From NCBI RefSeq assembly GCF_000485595.1, contig NW_014577660.1, positions 47,570-111,569 on the forward strand: DNA of 64,000 bases, written 5' to 3'. This document shows, piece after piece, positions 1-13,700 of the stretch. The stretch comes from Priapulus caudatus (taxonomy: Eukaryota; Priapulida; Priapulimorpha; Priapulimorphida; Priapulidae). The notes under the pieces were generated by a model that did not search any database, was not told the DNA's origin, and saw nothing but the letters and a program-made list of their open reading frames with translations. Position numbers and translations under genes: made by a program. The stretch's first letter is position 1. Each line of letters begins with the position of its first letter.

Positions 1-300
1 TGGATGAGTTGGAGAGGGCAGGAGTGAGGAGGGAGAGAGAGGAGGTGAGGAGGAGTGAGGAGGAGAGGAGGAGGAGGAGGAGGAGGGAAGGCGGAGGAAA
101 GAGGAGGAGGATGGAGCGGAGGCGGTAACGAGGAGGAGGAGTGAGGAGGGGAGACAGGAGGAAGGAGGTCGGAAGAGGAGGAGGAGCAGGAGAAGGAGGA
201 GCAGGATGAGGAGGAGGAGGAGGAAGGAGGAGGAGGTGAGGAGGAGGAGGGACGGAGGAGGCGGAGCGAAGGAGCAGAGGGAGCAGGATGACGAAGGAGT
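1..300. repeat. GGA-rich purine tract
   Basis: This stretch is almost purely G and A on the + strand, built of irregular GAGGAG and GGAGGA units with no fixed period visible. It has no credible coding content. It resembles the purine-rich minisatellites near 24.5 and 29.4 kb but lacks their GCTGGTGGAG phrase. Bases 301-667 are ordinary unique-looking sequence leading into the first gene. Confidence 0.85.
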
Positions 301-667
301 TTGGAGTATGGATAAAGAAGAAGAAAAAGCGGTGGACATCGGACAGATAGGACGAGAATAAGACCAGAGAGTGGATGATTCGAACACGTCGAACGAATTA
401 CGAGAAAGCGGTAACTAAGTTGCAATGGGCGCTGAGAAGAAGAGGAGGAAGGAGAGGACCTATATATATATATAGCAGAAGTAGATTCTGATATATAGTA
501 AAAATGGTAGTAGTAATTCATCTCTAGTATTCAAGGTGGCGCCACGTACACAAATGGCAGCGTCCTTGTTTTGTTTGGATCGGCACCAAAGATATGGTTG
601 AGACGCCGAGCCGTAGCACTAGCTGTCTCGGTAGCATAGAAAATATTGCTTAGACAACGTAGCTGAG

Positions 668-3600
668 ATGGGTTCAATGCTAAATATTACTTTCATGTTA
701 TTATTTGTTAGTATTGGTTATATCACTAGTCAAGAAGAAACAAACGTCATAAAACATACAGACTTGAGCCGGGAGTCAACGCTAGTATGGGGTCCAGGTC
801 TTTGTACCGACTTTGTTGTCCCAGCAAGATATTTCTACATACAAGCTGTCGATATAAACCAGCAAAAGTAGGTGACATTTCGAGTAGTTTGTTATGTCCT
901 GCACTCAACCTGCCTAATAAACTATAGATAGAGCTCGAAAATTTTGTTGTTTGTGCACGTGGCGTGCGGTGTGCTTGTGGCGCAACGGTCCGTTTTTACC
1001 CGCCTGGAGGTCGGCCAGCTCGGCTCGTGGGTCAAGATGATCCGCCTGGAGGTCGGGCAGCTCGACTAAATGCAGACTGTTGATTGTTTAATTGTGATTT
1101 ATTATGTGTTTATGATTATGCTCTACACATAATAAAAAGTTATTGCCACAATAATGATACATTATATTAAAAAACAAAGGCACAGCGACGTAAAAGACTG
1201 TTTTCAGCACATGTCTTTGTATTTGAATTATATGCAATAAAGTTTAAATGATAATAATAGACGTTTAGACGTCGAAGCGTGTGAAACGTCTCACATGAAT
1301 TAATCGGCAAGTCGAGCTGCCCGATCTCCAGGAGGTTCATCTCCACCCACGAGCCAACCTGGCTGACCTCCAGGCGGGTAAATTCACCACAATACAAGAC
1401 GAATTGGCGGCCGGGTCGAGTTAACCGGTGCCCTGGCATAAGTTGTGCCTTGCAGAGCAGTTAAACGGCATTTACAGGAAGTTATCACTAAAAATAGGCA
1501 GAAGAGAGTGGAGAAACATTATATTAAGACTTTGGTAGTAAATACATTTTGTGTTTATTTACCATCTTTTTATTGATTGAAGACATCTCAGTGCCTGTGT
1601 TTTGACCCAACTTACGCTACAATGAAAGCACCTCTATTTCTGTAGGAAATGTGGCATAGGTGGAATATGTAGAGGTGGCATCAGTCTGCACGAAAAACGT
1701 CCACCCTTATTGGCCCAGCGGGCCTGTAGAAATGTATAATTCACTGGCCCACACTAGGTTTTACAGGCCCGAATCAATGATCATAATATTATGAAAAGAG
1801 AAACAGAACTCTTTGGTGTATTCTTAGAGATTTATTCTTTCATGAAATTGAACAAAAAATTATCCACTTTCCTCTCCCCCATCTCATTGTCACTGCCATC
1901 AACATCGTACTCATCATCATCACACTCATTCATAATAATCAGAAAGCTCATTTCGACTTCGACCAGTAACTTAGCCAACACGTTCAAGGCCACGTTGAAA
2001 ACCAGAACCAGAAACCGGAAGTTGTTGCGACCTCTAGTGGCGACAAACACGCATGGTGTTGACTATAGTTACTCCCCTACTGATCGGGAATATGATGCCC
2101 TATCGGTAAATATCGATAAATTTTGTTCTCAGACTGATCATCACATAAAGAAGCTGAAATATCATTAATAGACCATTTACTCCATTTTTTTCCACTGGCC
2201 CATCGGGCTTGTTCATTTACCAGTTTCATTGGGCCCCACGGAAAATTTACTGGCCTTGGATACCGGGCCAGTGGTTAATTTCGCAGACTGTGGCATAGCT
2301 TATTATATTAGGTATGATGTGTACAGCATGTAACACGTACACTACACAACTTTTTCTGTATCTACATATTTTGAAATGTTGTTAGCAATTGTGCTTCCAC
2401 ATAATTGTCATGTCTGATTAAATTTATAATAAATATAACACTGCTACTGTTACTAACACCAATAGTGTTAGTAACTGTTTTCTCTGTAGGAATTTCAGAT
2501 GGATAATTGGGTAGTTCATCCCAGATTGATAATTGGGGTCAATTAAATGTATTATAAGCAGGTCAAATACACAGGTAAACTCGATCATTTTGGGCACGTA
2601 TACATCAAGCTGTAAAAACAGCATACCAATATTTTACTTTGGTTATGCCACAGGCCTGTTGCAGAGCGAAAGAGGGCTGTAGTACTAAAGCTGCACTACG
2701 TTTAGATCAGTAAATTGCCCTAGAACTTTTTATAATCTTACCTTGTAAAAATAGAATGACATCAAATTTGTAAAAGTAAAATCTGTAAATCTTGATTTCA
2801 ACACTTTACATTGCTATTTTTGTTAGTGATGATTTCATTGGTCAGTTGCAACACAGGACAAGAGACAACATACATAAGTTTACAATTTCTGTTTAGAAGA
2901 AGTTTATCTTTGCCAAGCTTGACTTTTCTCACCTTTTTAATTGGCTCCAAATCCAGAGTTCCTACAGGTGGTGGCACTCCCTTATTATGCTATCATTCAT
3001 AACCGGTGACTGGTTCAGGAGCTAATCACCAACTGTTTGTTACCGTTTTTCTGCAAAAACACATTTATGTCCTGAAATACAATTCTGAGATACATCTCCG
3101 AAGAAATTTTTCTGCATGGAAATTTTAGACAATGTTAGCCTTCTCAGCTGATTGAATATTATGCATACAGCCAATCTGTGCATCTCTAATCCACCAATAT
3201 TAAAATGAACATAGAGTGGTGTTGTGAACCTATGTATGTGCAATTGAATTCTGATAAATTGTATTTATCCATTTACCTTGTTACATATGGCTGAAATTTT
3301 GTATAGTATATGTATGCCCTGAATTAGAAAAAAATGCATACATTCATGTGCAGTGCTTTTAATTTCCTTTCCAATTGTTTTCAACAGCTTTTCTGAGTCC
3401 CTTGGAGACATCTTTGAAGTGAAGCTAAGTCAGCAAGGAGGTGGCCCTGCAAGAGTATGGGTTCAAACACTTGATCGCAAGGATGGAACCTATTTGGTTC
3501 GTTTTAAACCATTTTCAACTTACAAAGATGTTCACATTTCTATCTTTCATGAGGGAAGGCATGTTGCACAGTCTCCATATTTATTAAGAGGTATGCTAAT

Positions 3601-6600
3601 CTAGTATAAAATTCTTAACAAATATCAGTTATTTGTGGTACCATATAATATGTTCTGTCATATTTTTTAAATAATTTAAAGCATGATTATATGCATGGTG
3701 CACTCATTTTTCTGAGCAAATCGGTATTAAAGATAATTGTCTCTCTTATTGTCTTAGGTCAGTATATAATATTACTATTATTTCCCCCTGATATTTCCAT
3801 CAGTGAATGCTAAAACTTCTTGAGACCATATCTTACATAACTATTTGGTCATGCAGAACTGCCAGTCATAACAAAGTCAGTTGTCATTCTTACACAATCA
3901 TGTAAGACAGGTGTCGGTAGATTTTTACTTTGTTCCCTCCCGTTTGTGACGACAAAATGTCAGAGTATGCTATCATCTTATACTTGAAATTTGGCACTAT
4001 AAGCAAATGTTTGCTGTTTAAGCAGGTACATACCATGCAGGTGTTCATGACTGGATTTAACATAGAAATTGTGGTTTATGTTTTAGGTCAAGTTTACCAT
4101 GAAAACTGTTATTGCCCGGAGGCGTCACTTGAAAAGTGGTACGAAAACATGAAGTGTCCTGACAGTTATTCACAGATAGAAAGTGACTTGTCAGTCTTCA
4201 ATAGTGTTGACATGAGTAAGGTTGTAAAGGAAGCTGTACAGAGATTCAACCAGGCTGGAACTCATAGCATTTGCCATTATGCTGTTGTCACCAATAAAGT
4301 AAGTTTAGTAACTGAGCAAAAAATTGTATTAAACCAATTTTAAAGCTGTTTTGGTTAGAGGTGTAACGATATACTAGGGTCACAATACGATATGTATCTC
4401 AATATGTAGGTCACGATATGATACACATCGCGATATAGAGACAGAAATAGTCGACATGAATGATATGTATCCTATTATAGTTACCTCATGTCATTGAAGT
4501 CGTGTTCTCAAATTATCATTCAGAAGAAATTCATCAAACTCTATGGAATGATTTTTATTCAGGTGTACCGCACATGTTATGGACAACACGTCGGATTCAA
4601 AATGTTTATGGACAATATCCTTCTATCACTTACAAGAAAGGTACCAACATTACTCAGCTGACATATATTTAGTGTTAGCATTGGCAAAAAATTACATAGA
4701 TTAGTAACAGAGTGAATTAATCCCAGCTGTGTATCCATTGTTAGGTTACAGATCAGCCTGGTGTTACAGCCACTCTACTGTATAACGTAATTCACATGCA
4801 TAAATGGTTGTTTGAATGTGTAAAACCATTCATCAAGCTAGAGATGTTGAAAAATTAAGCAACCTGTGAACAGATTGTGCAGATGATACATTTTTTGCAG
4901 TATCATTGGCCATTACAGTCGCATTTAGGGAGATCGAACAGAAAGTTTACATGATGCGCCGGTGCTTGCAGGTGTTGCTACCTGATTTCGAGTTGATTGT
5001 CAATCTCGGTGATTGGCCATTGGAAAAACGAGCTGCAACCAACAGTCCGCTTCCTCTGTTCTCATGGTGTGGGTCCACAGAGACTTCAGACATCGTCATG
5101 CCAACCTACGATCTCACGGAGGCTTCCCTAGAGTGCATGGGCAGGTATGTGATCTATGACTCACACTGGCAACTGTTGGCTGTCAGATTCTGGCAGTATT
5201 ATGTACCCTGAATGTTGTAATTCTTGCTCAATGAGTTTTGAACAAGGAATATTAATAGTGCAGTCACAAAATTCTAACATTGGGATGAATTCATGCAAAC
5301 AGTGAGTTACCTCCTTGACTTATAGGAGCTGGATCTACTAACTTATTGAGAACATTGGCATAGTTGTGTTGTATGTGCGTAAGATCCAGTATTCATTTTG
5401 CAATAGGGTGACACTCGACATGCTCTCTGTGCAAGCCAACACTGGGCCACAGTGGCAAAACAAAACCAGTAAGGCTTTCTGGAGAGGACGAGATAGTCGG
5501 CAAGAGAGACTGGATCTGGTGACCATGTCTAGACAACACCCAGATAAAATCGATGCTGCACTTACCAACTTCTTCTTCTTCCGCGACCAGGAGGACGTTT
5601 ACGGACCAAAAGTTAAACCCGTCTCTTTCTTTGACTTCTTCAAGGTAACATATTTATTTGCATCTGCAACATCAAACTTTGGTAGGAACTTTATTGTATG
5701 GTTAATGAAAGTAGTAGTGCTTGCTTAATCTCAAAACATGTGAAAATCATAATTATTGAGTAAACATGATCTTAAACATTAAATGGTTTATTATTCTGGC
5801 CACATTATATGTTATTACTGTATTATGTGTTTTGTGTTAAAATACAAGGCTCACGAGTGGACTAAGTCAAAAACATTCCCCACGTGTGGACTAGCTTCTA
5901 CATGCAAAATTTTCCAAGTAGCCGACACATTACATAGCATACTGCATGCATGGACACACGAATCGTACGTAAGTGTATTATTGACTAACAAAGGCACTTC
6001 ATCTCAGCACAAGTACCAGGTCAACCTGGACGGCACTGTGGCCGCGTACCGTCTGCCTTACCTGCTGGCTGGAGACAGTCTGGTCCTTAAGCAAAACTCG
6101 CAGTACTACGAGTACTTCTACTCCGACCTGCAGCCAATGGTGCACTACATTCCATTCCAACGCGATCTGCGCGACTTGATGGAAAAGCTAGACTGGGCTA
6201 TCGCACACGACGATTATGTAAGCTGCACGCATGCACGTACACAAAAGCGGATTTGCACTAGTGACTACGTATTAACCTTACAACTGAATTTTTAGCTCAC
6301 CTTGACATCGTCAAGCTGAGCTATTGCCATGGGTCGTCGTCCGTCCTTCCGTCAACATTTGGCTACGGTCAACGATAACACAGGAACCGTTTGACCCACA
6401 TGTTTGAAATTGGGTATAGTTGTTACTGCTATGTTCCCATATTGAACGTCCTATTTTGGAGCATGCCAGTCAACATACTTTCGAGCCACGGCAATTTTTG
6501 CCAAAAATGGGAATTGCCATTAGTCAGTTCAGGTTCAACGGATTTTGCTCATTTTTGGTATGTGAATGAATAAGGGCTAAAGGTTTAATATTTAAAACAA

Positions 6601-9208
6601 AATTATGCAAATTAGGTAGGTTTTGGCAATTATATAGCATATTATATAGACACGCAGATAACAGTCTGTGGTGTCACACTCGTCTGGTTCGTTTTACAAG
6701 ATTTCATTGACAATAGCTTTAATGCAAAATTGGTATTTCCTCTCCAACCTGCCGATAAAACGTCTATATTAGAGTAAAGTTTTACAAAACATGTCGGAAC
6801 GCAGCATAACCTATTTATTTCGAACGCCATCGCTAAGAAACATCAAAGCGGGTTTAGCGCCATCTACCGTCACAAATTGTGATTCATTTTGGTTTATAAA
6901 TTATTATTGCGATATACAGATGGCAACCGTGTGCTACAGCCTAGAAAAACTCATACGAAGTAAACACTTCCATACAACCAATTAACCTTTGACAAAAGTT
7001 GTGTTATGGGCAGGGAAACACCATTGTCACGTGGTATATAGCAGCTACGTGGAATAAGCGTATCCTCTTAATCTTACACGTTACACATCGCGAGCTCCGC
7101 TTTTAGGCAGTGCCTAAATCTGAATATTATAAAAACGTTAAATGGCGATCATTTAGGTGTAACGCCATCACTCGCACACATCTCAGACTTTCACATCTCA
7201 AACATTTATTTTCACGTAAAAAATTACACATATATTATCAAGAGTATATAATGGGAGTTCTCCCATATATACTCTTCGTTTCTATAATTTACGTCGATGG
7301 TTGCTCAATAAAACTGACTTCTTCTCACTCACTCATTTGTGTCCTTTTTTGTGGTGAGCTACAGTGTCATTGACACTTTCATTCTAATTCAATTGCAATT
7401 CCAGTGGATTTTATGTACACTGATATTTTCTTTTGGTAATTGGCGTCGCATATAATCGTTGATAGTGATGTATCAAAGTAATTAAAACGTAGTGCATGCA
7501 CATGAATGTCATTTTTAGCTCGCCTTGACATCGTCAAGATGAGCTATTGCCATGGGGTGTCGTCCGTCGTACGTCCGTCAACATTTGGCTACGGTCAACG
7601 ATAACTCAAGAACCGTTGGACCCACATGTTTCAAATTACATATATTTGTTACTCCTATGGGAGACGTTTGAACGTCCTATTTTGGAGCACGCCAGTCGAC
7701 CTACATTCGAGCCACGTTCACTTTTTGGCAAAAATGGAAATGGCTATAAGTCAGTTCAGGTTCAATGGATTTTGCTCATTTCTGGTATGTGATTGAATAA
7801 GGACTGGCCCCAAAACATATCACAGGGGTTTTGATTTTTTTTTTAATTATGCAAATTAGGCAGATTTTAGCAATTTCACTATGCATTTCAGTGTCTGCCT
7901 ACGGTCAACGATAACTCAAGAACCGTTTGACACACGTTTCAAATTGCATACAGTTGTTACTCCTATGGGAGAGATTTGAACATCCTATTTTGGAGCACGC
8001 CAGTCGACCTACTTTCGAGCCGCACCCACTTTTTGGGAAAAATGAAAATGGCCATCTAGATTCATTCGATTTTGTTAAATTTTGGGATATTAATGTGTAA
8101 GACTAGCCCCAAAACAGTTGTTACTCCTATGGGAGAGATTTCAACATCCTATTACGTTTATTTTGTCTAACTGGTTAACAACTCTACAATCATACCTATA
8201 TATACGTGTATTATTGTGTTTTAGATTCTTCGTTACAGTAATTTGACTGGAATATTTTATTGTTTTTATTTGCACGATATTCGAAAACCAAAATGGCGAT
8301 CATTTAGGCGTAGCACCATCTCTCGTCAAGATTTCAGACTTTCAGATCTGAAACATTTATTTTCGCATCAAAACTTATGCATATATCATTATCAAGAGTA
8401 TATAATGGGAGATATGCTATATAATGGGAGTTCTCCCATATATACTATTGCTTTATATATCCCTCTTCTATCACACCCAAGGTGAGCTACAGTGTCATTA
8501 ACACATTCATTTATATCAGGCTCAAGAGATTGCGCAGAATGCACAAGCATACACTAGGAGCAACCTGATGCCAGCCGATGTATTCTGCTACCACGTAAAA
8601 CTGTTTCAGGTAATTTGAAACTTCACCTTGGTTCAGGTTATATAGAGGCATACATCACCCAAGTACCCATCGGGAGTTAGTGCCACACTAGCGATATCTG
8701 CCATATGTATGGATTAGTTGTGTGATGATACACCAGGTTTATGATAAAATATGTATTGCAATATGTATTAATACAAGGGAGTATGTGTCTGGGAGAGAGA
8801 TGGGAATTCACAGAGTTCATTTCATGGGATATTCATAGATATATAATTTCTGTAAAATAAAATTTACTGCATACTTACCTTTGTTTTTAATTAGGTTAAC
8901 TAATATATCTGCATTGAATGACAGGAAACAATACAATCAATTCAGTGGCTGAACAATGCCAAATATTTATTACATCTCTCTTCTAATACAAATTGGTGAA
9001 TACCGAGGTAAATGTGCTAGGAGATTGATGTGAACATAACAAATAAAAATCCTGTATGTACTATTTGTTTCTTTGTGATTTGCAGGAATGGTCTAAACGT
9101 GTCGCTTCCAAAGCAAAGGTTGCAAAGGGTATGGACCTTGTACCCCAGAGTTCTGACTCCTGTGACTGTGATAGACAAGTTAATAAACAGAACAAAGATG
9201 AACTGTGA
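668..9208 (+). CDS. POGLUT2: Protein O-glucosyltransferase 2/3 (KDELC-type), complete, 9 exons
   Basis: Exons: 668-867, 3388-3590, 4087-4298, 4563-4640, 4972-5144, 5407-5644, 6008-6217, 8520-8609 and 9086-9208. All phases join, giving 508 residues, close to the roughly 500 of the family. A hydrophobic signal peptide covers about residues 1-21. Next comes a filamin-type domain (about 25-140) opening with WGPGL and [11 protein letters not shown] and containing LDRKDG. The CAP10/GT90 catalytic domain follows (about 200-470), with [46 protein letters not shown] and LKQ. The protein ends in KDEL, the ER retrieval signal. Family members add O-glucose to EGF repeats of Notch and fibrillins in the ER. 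One gene probably stands for both vertebrate paralogues; this is inferred. The intron between exons 7 and 8 carries two large repeats, one ending 10 nt before the exon 8 acceptor junction. Confidence 0.95.
996..1383. repeat. Inverted-repeat element in POGLUT intron 1
   Basis: Arms at about 996-1067 and 1310-1383 are imperfect reverse complements. Both carry the phrase CGCCTGGAGGTCGGGCAGCTC in one orientation or the other, with a few substitutions. The roughly 240-bp spacer is AT-rich. The unit lies beside a copy of the foldback family described at 1447-1600, whose inner end matches the left flank (a GTGCGGTGT phrase near 965). This suggests one larger non-autonomous element. Confidence 0.7.
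1447..1600 (+). repeat. Foldback-family terminal repeat, copy 1
   Basis: This copy belongs to a terminal repeat of about 150-200 bp found at least seven more times in the window. Diagnostic phrases are GAGAAACATT, AAGACTTTGGTAGTAAATAC and an outer end reading AAGTGCCTGTG (here CAGTGCCTGTG). Other copies: 30395-30590 (-), 32855-33034 (+), 33060-33230 (-), 47099-47250 (-), 47280-47455 (+), 48690-48870 (-) and 51490-51672 (+). No transposase is present, so these are non-autonomous elements. Confidence 0.75.
4357..4445 (+). repeat. hAT-like MITE terminal fragment
   Basis: The segment begins TTAGAGGTGTAACGATA and continues through repeated CGATATG/CACGATA phrases. The reverse complement of 44300-44365 shows the same terminal phrase and order. 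A terminus of the type AGRGGTGTAACGATAC is typical of hAT-derived miniature elements in many animals; this assignment is from memory of the family. It lies in the intron between exons 3 and 4 of POGLUT. Confidence 0.5.
6294..7382 (+). repeat. Hairpin-ended dispersed repeat, family A copy 1
   Basis: It starts with a hairpin, AGCTCA then CTTGAC-ATC-GTCAAG then TGAGCT, followed by a short GTCGTCCGTCC microsatellite. It ends GTGAGCTACAGTGTCATTGACACT, read as two parts, where the AGTGTCATTGACACT piece is itself a hairpin. AGCTCACC at the start and GGTGAGCT near the end form subterminal inverted repeats. The internal text is shared with 31981-32850 and 44922-45803 (subfamily 1). No reading frame of note is present. 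It occupies the intron between POGLUT exons 7 and 8. Confidence 0.85.
7517..8510 (+). repeat. Hairpin-ended dispersed repeat, family A copy 2
   Basis: It has the same two ends as copy 1 but a different middle, shared with 56146-57162 (subfamily 2). In that middle the phrase ACGGTCAACGATAACTCAAG occurs twice, about 315 bp apart, so the element has an internal duplication. Its 3' hairpin ends only about 10 nt before the exon starting at 8520, so the element abuts the 3' splice region of its host intron. Confidence 0.85.
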
Positions 9209-10705
9209 GCAACAAATATAAGGCAATACTTGAGATATTGAGACTATATTTTATATAAAAATTAAACATTACACAAGATCAATTATAGAATTTTATGATA
9301 AAAATCTAAAACACTAATGTCGTACAATGTAATTGTATATGTGCAAATGATGTAGAATAATACTGAGCTAGTATATATTATCTCAAGTATACTAATATAA
9401 TATACAAATGAAGTACATTAATATATGTGCTTCTGGAAAAACGGAAAAGCACTTCGAAAACACAGCTATGGTTTTCATGTGTCAGTGTGTATGCTCTGTA
9501 GTCGAGTAAAAACAAATTCACCAGAAAAATCTGAGCATTTTATGAACAAATTGTTGGCATAATCAAAATAGACTAAATTTTTTATACAAAAGACATGTCA
9601 TTGCTAAAATGTTACACCTTCCAAATCATGAAATGTATCTTTTTAAAAAGCCTCTGCCTATCAAATCTCACCAGCAAAATCCTCTCTTGATTTCCGTTTT
9701 AAATGTGTACTTTCCGTAGCAACATTCATCTTTCTTGCAACATTTAGTTTTTGATTTAGATAAGCAAACGTGTTGTTGAAGGTACAAAGTTCACAACTTT
9801 AAATTCAATTTTAAGAATGAGGATTTTACTCATTCATCGTGGTAGAATGCTTTTCAATTAACATTTTTTTTAGTATTTGGAAGTTGTAAATTTTTAATAA
9901 TAATAGATTTATGCTCATATTGTTTTCTATCATTTTTGGTTTCGTACTTTTTATGAAGAGACATTTATAAATCAAGACAGTTTCACTGATATTTTGCGGT
10001 TTTCACAGATAAGACCAGGTAAGAAAGTAAAAATTTTACTGTAATATCCTGCAACCCTTTTCAACAATATCACATATAAAATTTTCTCGTATATTGAAGT
10101 GATACTGTTACCTTTATGGCATTGCTATTACATTTGCTAAGCCTGTTTCGATCCTTACATTATTTTAGCTTTATCACACTGTTTATCTGCAGCTGCTTTA
10201 CATTACTAAACAGCATTAACACAGATTATATAACTCCTCTTGACCTTAATATGTTGTTCTATACAGTGTTACAACCACCATGATTTGCCCATAGGAAGTA
10301 ACGTCTGTGCATTTCTTAGCACTGTGATAGACTAAGGTGTAAATGGTGCTTGTATGATTTGATATCAAGATATATTTTGAGATTATATTGATAAAAAATA
10401 TGTACTGATTTACACAAGACTTGCAAATCGCACCTGATTCAATTTCATAGAAGTGTTATAGTAATTAGATTTGCATTGGAAGGATCCACTGTTGTGACAC
10501 ATGATAGTATAGTTGTATGTTTTGTAAAGCTTACCTTACAACAATGTACTCAGTTGTGGTAAAGACATTTTGAGATGCACATGTTTGTAAATGATTTTTA
10601 TATGCATTATTAAATTTGCAACTGTTTTCAACCAATCAACCTTTGCTGATAATATAGTTATGAACCTTTTTATTGCACATACCTTCTGAACTACTACTTA
10701 GCCAT
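9209..10705. other. Convergent intergenic interval
   Basis: AT-rich sequence between the stop codons of the + strand POGLUT gene and the - strand WRNIP1 gene. It presumably holds both 3' untranslated regions. I see no further gene, RNA gene or obvious repeat here. Confidence 0.7.
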
Positions 10706-13700
10706 CTAATAGAAGTTTACATGGGTCATTCCATCTGGCATGTATTGTCCTCCTACAGGCTTGTAGCCTTTTCCATAACCTATCTCTTGCATGAGCCGAG
10801 TTGGTGCATTTCTAAATGTGATGGGAAAAATTTGACCGAGGTGATTAATGCAAATACTGTAAAGTAGTATGTTATATAACAATACATTTATACTTTATTA
10901 TGGCAAATTGCAAAGTGAGTTCATTAATATGACAAGATCTTGCGTGTACTGCAGATTTTTGGGTGATTTTTCGCACAGACATTAATGAATCACAACTTCC
11001 CAGCACATTAACAGCTCAACGCTGGATTTCAATTAGCTTAAATTGCTAAATCCCATGCGTCACGTCTCTCAGAACCGAGCAGGCGTCAGAAAATATATGT
11101 TTACCGTAGGTGCAGGGGCACCGGGGGTAGTGCCCCCTGGTGATCCTGGATGCACTTGCGCGCCTTTTCGTATGCGGAACTTATCTCACAACTCTTCGGA
11201 GCTCTTGCGAGGTATGTTGTTAACTGTGCCAGCAATATCTGAAGTATACTGTTGCGACTTATCAAATATTCAGTAGACACAGCAGTTAGACTGTCCACTC
11301 CAGTTTGCTAGTTTTACTTTTATTGAGCATTCAAACGTCACAGGGATTGTATTAAACTCAGCTTCTAAGTTCTTTTCATGCCCATGACAATTTAGTTTTG
11401 CACAAATTTACATGCAAAGGATAGTCATATTTTGGAACTAAACAACATGGCTTGCAAATGGAATTCATATCAGATTGGTGCCATATACAGAATGTCCTTA
11501 CCCCACAAGCCGGCATTCCCATTGCATGGCAGCCTTGGTGTACTGCTACGGCATGTGTCAATGCCATGGGATCAGCTAATCCTGGAAAAGCATGCTAAAT
11601 ATAACAACAAAATCGAAGAACCCGGCAATACATGTTAAATACCAGTAGCAGCAAGCAACCACATGCGTTGTTTGTAAATTTACATAAAATGTTTAAAAAA
11701 GAAAAAAAGTGGTGGAAATGCGAACATGTGACCTCTAAGCATTGCATCATCACAACCTATGAGAATTTAAAGTGTATCCTATAAAAGGCTATAATCAAAG
11801 CATATTCTGAAAAGCTGGAATAGTAAACATAACAAAACTAGTGGAACTGAAAAATTAAATGGTCATTTGTGCTACGTAGTCTCCATGTACGCGAATCATA
11901 ATTAACAAGCATCTTGACAATCTTCATTGTTTAAAATAACATAGCTTTCTTATAGCCCAGGCCACTATTAGTGGAAAAACGTGAGCAGGCACTACCACTC
12001 ACCGACGTCACCCGTCGCCGCATCAAGGAGACGTCGCGCAACAAACATGGGATCCTCTCCTGCTTCTAGCATTCGTACTAGCCAGTAGAGAGCAGCATTC
12101 TCATCCGAACCCCTTATAGACTTGTGCAGGGCTGATATCGCATTGTAGTGCTCTTCACCTTAAACAGGTTTCATTATTATCAGCAATACATTCAGAAAGA
12201 GAACTAATAAAAACCCATATACGCTATCAGGAGTTGAATTATAATAGATTCTAATAATAGATCTATTATTATTCACTCCTAACGCTATTGCTTCCAGTAC
12301 GTCAACATCATCTAACAAGAGACCTGCTCTATTCAATATATATACTCTCCATATAATATGTTGCTTTCAGTCCCCAGCTTTAATAAAGCTGCTGCTAACT
12401 CCATCACGTTCTACACCCATTTAAACAGCAACACTTTTGTTTGAAAACATCAAATATTCACGTGTGTGTAAACTCAGACAACATGCAGCCGTTGGGCCAA
12501 CGTTGGGCCAACGGCTGACTTCAGCACATGCCAACATTGGCCCAACTGATATTTGCTTGGCACACCAACGTTCGGTAGCCAAAGTAGTACCAACTAAAGC
12601 TCAAACTGAATGGAAGAAAGTATACCGATGAGACTTGCTCCCTATTTGGGCATATAAATTTTTGTTAAAATACAAGGTTGAAAACAACTGTTGATCACAA
12701 TTATTAGTATAAATAATTGCACAGATAATAGTTATGCAAATATTCTCAACTTTCAAAATTAGCATTAGAATTTATTATAAACAGTAATAATTACACAAAT
12801 ATTATTTGCAGAATTATTCACATATAAAAACATTACACTATAGCATTACATTTGTTCCATGGCATATTGCACTGAAAATCTAGTTTGGCAACATTGACAA
12901 AGAGAAGTGTGTCTAATATGTATCACGTACCGGCTCGATCATAAAGTAAGTGGGACTGCTGCAATCCTTCCTTGATATGTTCAGTAGTGATAATAGTAAA
13001 TGCATTCTCCACATCTCCCGATATTTCACAATCTCCTAGTATAAATCACGTACAAATTCACTACTACACTGTGTGGCAGTTCAAACATTAAACACAACAA
13101 AAAAATTGGCATTGTGCTAGTAGAATATAAACCTAAGATAACAGATGTAAGCACACTATGCAAACTATTTCTATACAGCACACTGATATATAAAAAGCCT
13201 TTCAGTGCTCATTAAATTGCACATCATTGGCAATCATCGAGATTTGAAAATGGAAACATTTAATATTCCTTTTGGATGATCCACGATTATGCATCAATTA
13301 TGTATGCCATCATCGTTAATCTTTGTATATTGATCAGTTGATAATAGCAATTTTACACAAGCTAATAATACAAGATAATAATATTTTAGACAAATATCTA
13401 CAAACAACAACAAGGCTTATCAATTCCTAGTTTTTGCCCTTCTTTACCTCTACTAGAAGCAAGCTCTTTTCTCAACATAAAATCTGCTTCTTGGGCTTGC
13501 ACCGCCATTTGTAGGCCATTCAAGGAAACTCTAGCATCTCCGTCACTAAGGCCTGCCAAGACGTCTACAGCCTTTTCTTGTATATACATCACTGGTCTAC
13601 AAAAAAAAACACTTTACTTGCTAATGCAGGCAACTTAAAACCTAAACGCGTAAATAAGAATGCACAGGAGATGACCACTGTCGAACGTGAAAACCATGTC

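Noticed and set aside
6391-7373. Short frames inside the POGLUT intron
   Set aside because: They lie within family A repeats, and equivalent frames recur in other copies without conservation of a product.
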